Assembly (NCBI GenBank): GCA_019745415.1
Contig: JAIETF010000005.1
Coordinates: 124,001-188,000 of the forward strand
Reading direction: 5' to 3'
DNA: 64,000 nucleotides
Origin: Candidatus Obscuribacterales bacterium
GTDB lineage: Bacteria > Cyanobacteriota > Vampirovibrionia > Obscuribacterales > Obscuribacteraceae
Position 1 is the stretch's first letter. Each line of letters begins with the position of its first letter. Position numbers and translations under genes: made by a program. The notes below the pieces were generated by a model. That model saw only the letters and a program-made list of their open reading frames with translations, did no database searches and was not told the DNA's origin. Shown here in pieces: positions 53,446 to 60,693 of the stretch.

Positions 53446-54528
53446 ATGCTTACGGTTCTCAGTAATGAATGCTTGCAGCGGCTTTTTCAGAAGCGCCGGT
53501 TTAACATGGCTTACGGCAAGATCATCTTTACAATTCCCGCTTGCGCACTGTCTCTACTTCTAACCCTCTTTCCCTTTTTGTTTTGCCCAGCGCGGGGCAA
53601 AGGGCAAGCTGATGCCGTCCAGCTCAATAAGTTGGTCGCGCATGCCAGGCAGTCTACCGTCAAAGCTAGAGTACTGGGCAATAAGATGACTGTCCAACAA
53701 GCAAACGACTTTTTTGATGAAGCCGACGAACTTATCGATAGAAACTTAGATGGAGAAGCGCGAGAGTTGCTTTTGGCAGTCTGTGCCACTAAGTTGGCTG
53801 AGGCTAGGCACTTCCGTTTGCTAAGCCGCACTTACAAGTCTGAAATGGGAGATACCGAAAAAGGTCGCCCTGCTAATTTTTATCTGGACAAGGCCTTAGC
53901 TCTGGATCCCAACTATAGCGAAGCTTGGATGGAGAAAGCTAAGTTGTCTTTGATAGACGGGGATGTCGATAATGGACTGAAGTTAATCGACCGAGCCCTC
54001 ACTTGCAAGCCTCCTGATTCGGGCTGTGCCCACGTTAAGGCCAATCTCCTGGCTACGAAAAAACGATTCAAAGAAGCTTTGCCCTGGATAGAACAGGCCG
54101 TCAAGTTCGACCCCGATTCCGCTTCGGTCTTTAGAGATAAAGCGACAATTCTAGAGAACCTCAATCGTTATGATGAGGCAATAGCTGCTTACAAAAAGGC
54201 CTATCAGATAAAGCGACAAGACTGGACAGTTTTTCAGATGGTAAGGTGTCTAGAGACTCAGCAGAAGTATGTTCAGGGAATTGAAACTTTGAACTTGCTT
54301 CTAAAAGATAATCCCAGTGATGGTGAGGCTTTTCGCACACGCGCTAGGTTGAAGGTTAAGAACAAAGATCTTGCTGGTGCCTTGCGTGATATCAGCCAGA
54401 CTATCGAGTTGGAGCCGACCGCCACTAGCTATTTGGAAAGAGCCAAGATCTATAAACTATTAGGAGACCAAGCTCATGCCGATGCTGATCTTAAGAAGGC
54501 GAAGAGTATCACTGATTCGCCTTTCTAG
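53446..54528 (+). CDS. Exported TPR protein
   Basis: About 360 residues from ATG at 53446; an ATG at 53506 would start directly at the signal peptide (KIIFTIPACALSLLLTLFPF), so the first 20 residues are uncertain. The mature part has about six TPR-type units, e.g. YLDKALALDPNYSEAWMEKA and RYDEAIAAYKKAYQIKR. Export plus TPR suggests an assembly scaffold in the envelope. A TATAAT hexamer directly upstream may mean a leaderless mRNA. It follows the LOG gene but has this own promoter. Confidence 0.8.
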   Translation: MLTVLSNECLQRLFQKRRFNMAYGKIIFTIPACALSLLLTLFPFLFCPARGKGQADAVQLNKLVAHARQSTVKARVLGNKMTVQQANDFFDEADELIDRNLDGEARELLLAVCATKLAEARHFRLLSRTYKSEMGDTEKGRPANFYLDKALALDPNYSEAWMEKAKLSLIDGDVDNGLKLIDRALTCKPPDSGCAHVKANLLATKKRFKEALPWIEQAVKFDPDSASVFRDKATILENLNRYDEAIAAYKKAYQIKRQDWTVFQMVRCLETQQKYVQGIETLNLLLKDNPSDGEAFRTRARLKVKNKDLAGALRDISQTIELEPTATSYLERAKIYKLLGDQAHADADLKKAKSITDSPF

Positions 54529-54611
54529 ACGGTCTTCCATTGCTTGGGGAGTTCTCTCACTTTTTGGTGTATTGTTTTAGAAACAATAACTAAATCTTTG
54601 AAGAGTTCTTT

Positions 54612-55478
54612 ATGGAATTGCTTATTGGTAAAGCTGAGTTCAAGAAACCCAGAGGGCATCATGTGACAACACACAGGAGTCCCTACCTTACTTTTGCCAT
54701 TAGGCAAAGTGAACATGCTAATCAAGTTCCTTTCCATAAGCATGAATATGACGAGTTTATTTTCAGTCCCTCCGGTTTGGATTATTTACATTGGTCGAGT
54801 GATGGCGGTGTGGTTGAATGTGCACTCTCATCCACGACTTTGCTATGGACTCCCGCAGGAGTCAAGCATGCTGCCAGTTGGCGTACTGCTTGGTACAGCG
54901 TCGGCATTTTGCTGAGCAGTGAGATAGTTCGAGAACAGCTGCTTGCCGGCAAGATTCTCAGACCGACCAATACTGTTTTTTTTGAGGCTGGACGTGATTT
55001 GCAAAAGTTGCTGCAACTTTCACTTGGCGAATCTTGGTTGAGCAGACTGAGCGAACCTGGGTTTGCTAGGTCGCTGGCTACTTTGCTTTCTGCCGAATTG
55101 ATAGATGCTTACCGAATTTCTAGTGCATGCAATAGAGGGACCAGAAGACCGGCTGAGGAGTTCTCTTTAGAAACTTTATCTGCATTTATAGATGAAAATC
55201 TTGCTCAGGATGTCTCAGTGAAGGAACTGGCTCAACTGGTTCATCTCAGTCCTTTTCATTTTTCGAGAGTTTTCAAAGCTCAGACAGGGTCTTCTCCGTA
55301 TCGCTTTATTCTTAATCGCAGATTGGCTCGTGCCGTTATACTTCTTCCCCAGTTTGACCTGGCTATCGATGATATAGCCAAACAGGTCGGCTTTCTTTCG
55401 GCAGCAAGTTTTACCAAAGCATTCAAAAAAACTTATGGGATCACTCCCGGTAAATACAGAGACAATCTCAATTCGTAA
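54612..55478 (+). CDS. AraC-family transcriptional regulator
   Basis: 288 residues. N-terminal cupin-like sensor half (HKHEYDEFIFSPSG), then the AraC DNA-binding domain with two helix-turn-helix units. Motif block VSVKELAQLVHLSPFHFSRV followed by FKAQTGSSPYRFILNRRLARAV and ASFTKAFKKTYGITPGKYRD at the end is standard for the family. It sits 114 bp ahead of the OYE operon on the same strand, so it is the likely regulator of that operon. The effector is unknown; the cupin half could sense a small aromatic or electrophilic molecule. Confidence 0.9.
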   Translation: MELLIGKAEFKKPRGHHVTTHRSPYLTFAIRQSEHANQVPFHKHEYDEFIFSPSGLDYLHWSSDGGVVECALSSTTLLWTPAGVKHAASWRTAWYSVGILLSSEIVREQLLAGKILRPTNTVFFEAGRDLQKLLQLSLGESWLSRLSEPGFARSLATLLSAELIDAYRISSACNRGTRRPAEEFSLETLSAFIDENLAQDVSVKELAQLVHLSPFHFSRVFKAQTGSSPYRFILNRRLARAVILLPQFDLAIDDIAKQVGFLSAASFTKAFKKTYGITPGKYRDNLNS

Positions 55479-55592
55479 GAAGCTGCATAGAGTCTGGGGC
55501 TTGTCCAAAACGATCGCTGTCCAATCTTGCTGGCTTTGTCTTTTCTCTCTCTAGATCTTGTAAAAGTATTTAGAGTTTTTAGGAGATTAGTA

Positions 55593-56687
55593 TTGGAGAG
55601 TAAGAAAGAGCCCTTGTTCGAGGGGGTGACAGCTAAAGAACTGAACTTGAAGAATCGTCTGGTTATGGCGCCAATGACTCGTTTGAGAGCCCATGCCGAC
55701 GGCAAAGCTTCCACCGCTATGGCGCAATACTACCAACAAAGGGCTACCGCTGGTTTGATCATTACCGAAGCAACCATGGTTTCTCCTCTTAGCCATGGCT
55801 ATATGTTTTGTCCCGGCATCTATGCCCCCGAGCATGCTTCAGCCTGGCGGAATGTGACCGAAAGTGTTCATGCTGCAGGAGGTTTGATCTTCTTACAGAT
55901 CTGGCATTCGGGTCGGGTTGCTCATCCCAGTCTGCTTGATGGTCTTTCTCCCGTAGCCCCTTCCGCCTTGGCCGGTACCGGTACGCTTCACGGTCCTTCC
56001 GGGAAGGTTTCCTTGCCCGTGCCTGAAGAACTCTCGCTTGCACAGATTGCAGAAATTATCAGAGAATTCGCCAATGCCGCCGAGCTGGCAAAGCTGGCTG
56101 GTTTTGATGGAGTGGAAATACACGGCGCCTTTGGTTATCTCATCGATCAGTTTTTGCAAGATGTAAGCAATAAGAGAAATGATGCCTACGGCGGCGATAT
56201 AGCTAAGCGCACCAGATTCCTGGAAGAAGTAGTGGCTGCCGTCTGCGCAGTCTTTCCTGGCAGAACCGGCATCAAACTTTCGCCTGCCAATACCTTTTAC
56301 GGCATGGGCGATTCTGATCCTATGAGCTTATTCAAGTATGTTTGCCAAAGGCTCAATCAATACGACCTAGCCTATGTGCACTTTATGGAACCAAATGAAA
56401 GCGACTTGGCGAGCGGTGCTGTGATTAAGAATGTGGTTCGGACTTTCCGGGCTGATTGCAATCACTTGGTTATAGCCAACGGTGGTTTCGATAAAGCCAA
56501 GGCTTCTGAGTATATTGAAAGTGGACTGGCTGATTTGATTTCCTTCGGCAGACCCTTTATCTCTAATCCTAATCTGCCTTATATGCTTGAGCTTGGTCTG
56601 CCGTTAGCCGAAGCTAGTCCAACAGTTTTTTATGGGCAGGGTCCCGAATCAGTTCTTGGCTACACAGACTTTAGCGTGGTGAATTAA
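55593..56687 (+). CDS. Old Yellow Enzyme-like NADH:flavin oxidoreductase
   Basis: About 364 residues from TTG at 55593, which follows AGGAG at seven bases. TIM-barrel flavin reductase; start NLKNRLVMAPMTRL is the family's FMN-binding strand, then IWHSGRVAHPS and NKRNDAYGGDIAKRTRFLEE. OYE enzymes bind the substrate through a HxxN/H pair; here the motif is IHGAFGYL, His177 present but Asn replaced by Phe180. So a changed substrate preference, or a non-classical reaction, is expected. The last motif LISFGRPFISNP is normal. The ferredoxin-MBL gene starts in its stop (TAATG). Confidence 0.87.
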   Translation: MESKKEPLFEGVTAKELNLKNRLVMAPMTRLRAHADGKASTAMAQYYQQRATAGLIITEATMVSPLSHGYMFCPGIYAPEHASAWRNVTESVHAAGGLIFLQIWHSGRVAHPSLLDGLSPVAPSALAGTGTLHGPSGKVSLPVPEELSLAQIAEIIREFANAAELAKLAGFDGVEIHGAFGYLIDQFLQDVSNKRNDAYGGDIAKRTRFLEEVVAAVCAVFPGRTGIKLSPANTFYGMGDSDPMSLFKYVCQRLNQYDLAYVHFMEPNESDLASGAVIKNVVRTFRADCNHLVIANGGFDKAKASEYIESGLADLISFGRPFISNPNLPYMLELGLPLAEASPTVFYGQGPESVLGYTDFSVVN

Positions 56688-57601
56688 TGGCTGATCCTAA
56701 GAAAGCGTTGCCTGGAAATGCACCTGGTGATTTTTTTGTAGACTCAAGTTGTATTGGCTGTCATAACTGTAGCGACTTGGCTCCTGATATCTTCGGCGAA
56801 GTAGAAGATCACTTTTATTTGGTCGTGAAAAGGCAGCCTGCAAATGAGGATGAAATTCATAGGACTTTGCAAGCCCTAGTTTGTTGCCCCAAAGGTTCAA
56901 TAGGAATCATAGGCAGCAGAGGCACCAGAGCAAGATACGACATCAAGAGCATCATTGAAGAGTTTCCGCTGGAGATTTCCAAGGATGTTTACTACTTAGG
57001 CTTTAATTCAGATAAAAGCGCCGGCGCAAAGTCTTTCTTTATTGCTTCAGAGGGCGGCAATTGGATGGTGGAAGCGCCCAAATTTCAAGAGCGCACTCTG
57101 AAATGGATAGAGAGCCGGGGCGGTCTATCGCACATTTTTCTATCGCACCGAGATGATGTGGCGCAAGCTGATCTATTCGCTGGCTATTTCAAAGCAAAGC
57201 GCATCATTCATCAAGATGACTTGGAAGCTCAGCCCGGTGCCGAGATCGTCATAAATGGTCTGGAACCGGTTGCATTCGGCGATGACTTCTTGGTGATACC
57301 AACACCCGGCCATACGATGGGACATTGTGTTCTTTTGCATAAAGAAACGCATCTCTTTACCGGCGATATGCTCACTTCTAAGGAGCGCTTCGGCGACCCG
57401 ATTGAAGCTTGGAAGCCTGAGCTTTGTTGGTGGTCTTGGGAGCGTCAAACCGAATCCATAGGCAAGCTTATCAATTATTCCTTTACCGTCATGATTCCCT
57501 CCCATGGTCGAATTTGGCGAGATACCAGCGCCAATATGACGGAACACCTTAGGAGGTGTGTAGAGCGCTGCCATTCTGAGACCGATACCAATCTTAGATA
57601 G
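56687..57601 (+). CDS. Ferredoxin domain fused to an MBL-fold protein
   Basis: 304 residues, overlapping the OYE gene by 1 bp. Residues 15-85 form a single-cluster ferredoxin: CIGCHNCSDLAPDIF and later CCPKGSIG supply four ligand cysteines. Residues 100-304 are an MBL fold with a modified first motif: LSHRDDVAQAD in place of HxHxDH, while PTPGHTMGH, LFTGDM and IPSHGR are kept. Family members with HRDD occur in other bacteria and plants. The pair ferredoxin-MBL next to OYE suggests a flavin/iron-sulfur electron path for a reductive reaction; the substrate is unknown. Confidence 0.85.
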   Translation: MADPKKALPGNAPGDFFVDSSCIGCHNCSDLAPDIFGEVEDHFYLVVKRQPANEDEIHRTLQALVCCPKGSIGIIGSRGTRARYDIKSIIEEFPLEISKDVYYLGFNSDKSAGAKSFFIASEGGNWMVEAPKFQERTLKWIESRGGLSHIFLSHRDDVAQADLFAGYFKAKRIIHQDDLEAQPGAEIVINGLEPVAFGDDFLVIPTPGHTMGHCVLLHKETHLFTGDMLTSKERFGDPIEAWKPELCWWSWERQTESIGKLINYSFTVMIPSHGRIWRDTSANMTEHLRRCVERCHSETDTNLR

Positions 57602-57605
57602 GAGC

Positions 57606-57698
57606 ATGCCAAACGTACCGGTCAGAAACAGTGTGCGCTTGACTGAAGCCAAGCTAGACGACCTACATAAACGCGGATTGAAGAAGGAGAACCAGTGA
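57606..57698 (+). CDS. Possible 30-residue leader peptide between MBL and membrane gene
   Basis: ATG at 57606 to TGA at 57696-57698 codes for a basic 30-residue peptide (MPNVPVRNSVRLTEAKLDDL in part). It overlaps the GTG of the next gene in a GTGA arrangement, as coupled genes do. A GGAG lies only one base before its ATG, which is too close, so translation is uncertain. It could also be non-functional filler. Confidence 0.3.
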   Translation: MPNVPVRNSVRLTEAKLDDLHKRGLKKENQ

Positions 57699-58129
57699 AG
57701 CTTTCTTTAGATAAGATACCGGTAGATAAGATTTTGGTATCGGTTGTCTCGCTTATCACCATTTTTGGGGCGTTTCTATTTGATTGGGACCAAACTCATA
57801 TCTTCAATCCTAATTGGCCGCCGCATGCTCGTTTTCATAACGGACAGACCATGAGTATGGGTGTTTGTCTCGGTTTGCTTTCACTATGGCTTTTATGGCA
57901 CAGCAAGAAAACCACTCGCTTCGAGTTTAATCTTGCAGTTGTTGTGGCGTCTTTGTATTGGATTACGCAGGCTTCGGCAATTCTCTATCCGGGAACTGCT
58001 TTCTTCGATCCTGAAACAGTAAATCTGCCACGCTCGCATGTATTGGGTCTACCGATTCAGGTGGCATTGCAGATGGTGCTTTACAGCTTATTGGCGGCTG
58101 CTATGTTCTTTAGGCGTCGTTTTCAATAA
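57695..58129 (+). CDS. Small membrane protein of the AraC/OYE cassette
   Basis: 144 residues, GTG start with GGAG at six bases. About four membrane segments; the loop IFNPNWPPHARFHNGQTMSM is a strongly conserved-looking motif and the protein resembles an uncharacterised four-helix family (I believe DUF6640, not verified). No catalytic residues are obvious. Same direction and short distance from the MBL gene support one operon. It could be a transporter or a membrane partner of the reductase. Confidence 0.65.
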   Translation: MKLSLDKIPVDKILVSVVSLITIFGAFLFDWDQTHIFNPNWPPHARFHNGQTMSMGVCLGLLSLWLLWHSKKTTRFEFNLAVVVASLYWITQASAILYPGTAFFDPETVNLPRSHVLGLPIQVALQMVLYSLLAAAMFFRRRFQ

Positions 58130-58299
58130 GTTATCAGGGTTGTTCATAACTCTATATACGTTCGGCCTAGTCGCCAAGCTTTGACTGGTTCAGGCTCCTG
58201 GCAAGTCTTGTCTATGCGAAAGATGGCTTTCCCTCTCCTTCTTGGAGGTGGCAAAAATATCCAAAAAATATTCTTTGGGGTAGTTCTCTTTTGTCTTGC

Positions 58300-58547
58300 A
58301 TTCGGTAGAATAAATAGCACGAACGGTGAGCGTTGACTCGACGAGTTCAATGCTTTGAGCCGAAGGGCAAATCAGAAACGTCAGGTCTGCGCAGACCGGA
58401 AACTGTAGATTGTGGTCCGCTTACTGCAAATGCTGACTATTTGCAGAAGAAATATTGAGTCCGAGCGAAGCGTAAGTTTCGAAAGACTGTCAGACAATAG
58501 CTAAAACACCACCGCAGTTTATTCTGGGTGGTGTTTTGGTTTCTCTA
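58300..58547 (+). ncRNA. Candidate structured non-coding RNA
   Basis: The 523-bp gap 58130-58652 has no good gene. TAGAAT at 58306 could be a -10 box. Downstream are three good hairpins: GCGTTGACTC-type stem at 58330-58353, palindrome GGTCTGCGCAGACC at 58384-58397, and CTGCAAAT/ATTTGCAG (58424-58431 and 58439-58446). The stretch ends in the first of two terminator units. No match to tmRNA, RNase P, SRP or 6S signatures was seen by eye, so this is a structure-based guess. 58130-58299 holds nothing I can name. Confidence 0.4.
58503..58547 (+). terminator. First stem-loop of the tandem terminator pair
   Basis: Perfect 11-bp stem (58503-58513 with 58527-58537), 13-nt loop, then TTTTGGTTTCTC. The T tract is interrupted, so strength is uncertain. 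It would end a transcript coming from 58300 or the membrane gene. Confidence 0.6.
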
Positions 58548-58552
58548 TAGCT

Positions 58553-58597
58553 AAAGCACCACCGCAATTTATCCTGGGTGGTGTTTTGGTTTCTCTA
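58553..58597 (+). terminator. Second stem-loop of the tandem terminator pair
   Basis: Stem 58553-58563 with 58577-58587, one G-U pair, same loop length and T-rich end as unit 1. It is a back-up copy of the first, or marks duplication of a terminator cassette. Confidence 0.6.
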
Positions 58598-58652
58598 TTT
58601 TATCTGCAGATAGGGCTAGGCTAGCTATTCAGTCACGCCAGAACTAATTCAG

Positions 58653-59285
58653 CTAATCTGTTGTCGGCCTAGCCAAATCAAAGGTGTCCCTTGTGGTGCA
58701 ATATCTATTGCCGCCCATGCGACCGACCAGATCAAGGGCTTGCATATCTATACGGTTGCCCATCATTAGCTGGTCAGCGATATGCATGCAAAGTATTTCG
58801 CCCAAAACTAAGTTGCCGGCTCCAGGCAGTCTTGCTAGTTCTATATGTTCGTATAGCTTGCACTCAAAGCTAACAGGACTTTCTTTTACTCTCGGTGGTA
58901 GTACCATATGCGATGGCGTCGCCGTAAGACCTGCTCTCTCAAATTCGTTCACTTGCGGTGCAAATTCGCCGCTGGTCAGATTCATTTTCTCAGCCAAGGA
59001 ACGGCTTACTAGATTGATAACGAATTCCCCTGTTGTCTTTATGTTGGCCAGGGTGTCTTTGTCGACCAAAACTAGTTCACCGGCTTCCTCAATTACCTTA
59101 AAGCCAGGCGAAAAGATGAGAATAGGCGGTTCGTTTGAAAAGACATTGAAAAATGAAAATGGCGCTAGGTTGTAAATGCCATCTTGCGAAATAGTAGAGA
59201 CCCAGGCTATAGGTCGTGGAAAAACTGTGGCGGTAAGCAAACGGTACCGCTTATCAATACTAGTTTGGGCAAAATCAAAAAGCAT
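58653..59285 (-). CDS. Flavin reductase-like domain protein
   Basis: 210 residues. FMN-binding split-barrel pattern: YRLLTATVFPRPIAWVSTIS, then YNLAPFSFFNVFSNEPPIL, TGEFVINLVSRSLAEKMN and a late GEILCMHIAD strand, as in flavin-reductase domain proteins (DIM6/NTAB type). They reduce free or bound FMN with NAD(P)H, or act as flavin carriers. The next gene is divergent with an 88-bp gap; the neighbouring OYE cassette is on the other strand, so a flavin link is only suggestive. Confidence 0.88.
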   Translation of the reverse strand: MLFDFAQTSIDKRYRLLTATVFPRPIAWVSTISQDGIYNLAPFSFFNVFSNEPPILIFSPGFKVIEEAGELVLVDKDTLANIKTTGEFVINLVSRSLAEKMNLTSGEFAPQVNEFERAGLTATPSHMVLPPRVKESPVSFECKLYEHIELARLPGAGNLVLGEILCMHIADQLMMGNRIDMQALDLVGRMGGNRYCTTRDTFDLARPTTD

Positions 59286-59373
59286 TGAGACAGTATACTA
59301 GACAGGTGTTCGTAAAAGCGCCTTCCTCTTGGATGGCGACTCTTGACTATTAAGACAGAGAAGAAAGCAAGTA

Positions 59374-60612
59374 ATGATGCCTATCTTGATCGCCCTTTTC
59401 CTTTCCTTATCTATACTGGCCTCTCCTGCTTTAGCCATCGATAAGGCCTTTGTCGGCAGAGTCAATAGAGTCGTGCAGAAGGCGATAAAGGAAGATCAAA
59501 CCATTGTCGGCTGTGTTGTTATTGTGGCTGAGCGAGGCAAGCCGATTTATCGCAAAGCCTGGGGCTATCTTGATCGTGAAGCGGGCCAAAAAATGCCTGT
59601 ACATGCCATTTTTCGTCTGGCTTCTATGACCAAGCCTATAGTGGCTGCGGCTGCCTTGCGTCTTTGTGAAGAAGGAAAGTTATCGCTTGACGATGATGTG
59701 AGTAAGTGGCTCGACTTTCAGCCCAAACTGGCTGACGGCAGTCCTGCTTCAATCAAGATTCGGCACCTGATGAGTCATACTGCCGGACTTGATTATTGCT
59801 TTCTGGAAAAGCCTGATGGTCCCTATATCAAAGCCGGTGTCAGCGACGGTCTTGATTTTCCAGGTCGCTCGATGCAGGATAATTTGAAAAGAATAGCCTC
59901 TGTGCCCCTTTTGTTTGAGCCGGGCAGCGATTGGCGCTATAGTGTTTCTTCCGATGTGCTTGGCGCAGTGCTAGAGAAGGTCACAGGTGAAAGCCTGCCG
60001 GCGGTAGTTCGGAAGTATGTGACTTTCCCCTTGAAGATGCAGAGCACGGATTTTGTTATTTCACCTGCTCTTGGCGGCGATGCTCTGGACCGGCTCGCTA
60101 TTCCCTATCGCGACGGCAAGCCGCCTCGCCGCATGGGCACTTCTTGCGATGTGCCCTTTCCTGGAGGCGGAGACTTGCATTTTGTCCCCGCTAGACTTTT
60201 CGATAACAACTCTTTCTATTCCGGTGGTGGAGGCTTGATAGGTACAGGCGATGACTATCTCAAGTTTTTGTCTAGTATTGCCGGTAATGGCAAGCCGCTG
60301 TTTTCCGCTGCTGCGGCTGCAGCCATGGTCTCCTCCCAAACAGGTGAAATCAAGCTGAAGGGGCAGCCTGACGGCTGGGGCTTTGGTTATGGTTTTGCCG
60401 TATTGAAGGACCGAGATGCCGCCAAGAGCCCCCATGAAAACGGCACATTAAAGTGGGGTGGCGCCTACGGGCATTCGTACATGGTTGATCGTAAGAAAAA
60501 CCTCATAATAATAATCCTCACCAACACTGCGTTGGAGGGCACTCTAGGCAAGTTTCCCCGTGATGTAAGGGATGCTGTCTATGGTGTGACCAAGTCTGAA
60601 CCGGGCACTTAA
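59374..60612 (+). CDS. Secreted beta-lactamase-family serine hydrolase
   Basis: 412 residues with a signal peptide (ILIALFLSLSILASPALAID). Class C/DD-peptidase fold: SxxK motif in FRLASMTKPIVAAAAL, YSV in WRYSVSSDVLGAVLE (YxS-type second motif) and late GHSYMVDRKKNLIIIILTN for the third motif. Members include esterases, peptidases and penicillin-binding proteins; lactamase activity is not implied. It is followed at 60624 by small inverted repeats and the orthocaspase gene 81 bp further on the same strand. Confidence 0.88.
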   Translation: MMPILIALFLSLSILASPALAIDKAFVGRVNRVVQKAIKEDQTIVGCVVIVAERGKPIYRKAWGYLDREAGQKMPVHAIFRLASMTKPIVAAAALRLCEEGKLSLDDDVSKWLDFQPKLADGSPASIKIRHLMSHTAGLDYCFLEKPDGPYIKAGVSDGLDFPGRSMQDNLKRIASVPLLFEPGSDWRYSVSSDVLGAVLEKVTGESLPAVVRKYVTFPLKMQSTDFVISPALGGDALDRLAIPYRDGKPPRRMGTSCDVPFPGGGDLHFVPARLFDNNSFYSGGGGLIGTGDDYLKFLSSIAGNGKPLFSAAAAAAMVSSQTGEIKLKGQPDGWGFGYGFAVLKDRDAAKSPHENGTLKWGGAYGHSYMVDRKKNLIIIILTNTALEGTLGKFPRDVRDAVYGVTKSEPGT

Positions 60613-60623
60613 CTATTTTTAGC

Positions 60624-60651
60624 TTTATCCTAAAGATAAACCGATATCGGT
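60624..60651. repeat. Adjacent inverted repeats upstream of the orthocaspase gene
   Basis: TTTATC (60624-60629), CTAAA, GATAAA (60635-60640) is followed directly by the palindrome ACCGATATCGGT (60640-60651). Both are perfect and sit 43-70 bp before the start at 60694, so they could be operator sites or an RNA structure. Confidence 0.6.
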
Positions 60652-60693
60652 GGGAAAATAAAGACGTCAGTAGTGCGTTAGTGAATTGGGCGG

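Larger units (their letters stand above)
58498..58597 (+). repeat. Two tandem 50-nt terminator units
   Basis: A 50-nt unit (58498-58547) is repeated at 58548-58597 with three differences. Each holds an 11-bp stem: AAAACACCACC/GGTGGTGTTTT in unit 1, and AAAGCACCACC with the same right arm in unit 2. The A-to-G change gives a G-U pair, so pairing is kept; the other changes are in the loop. T-rich ends follow. Confidence 0.85.

Noticed and set aside
58300..58597. tmRNA, SRP RNA, RNase P RNA or 6S RNA
   Set aside because: The conserved sequence blocks of these RNAs were looked for by eye and not found; only generic hairpins are visible.
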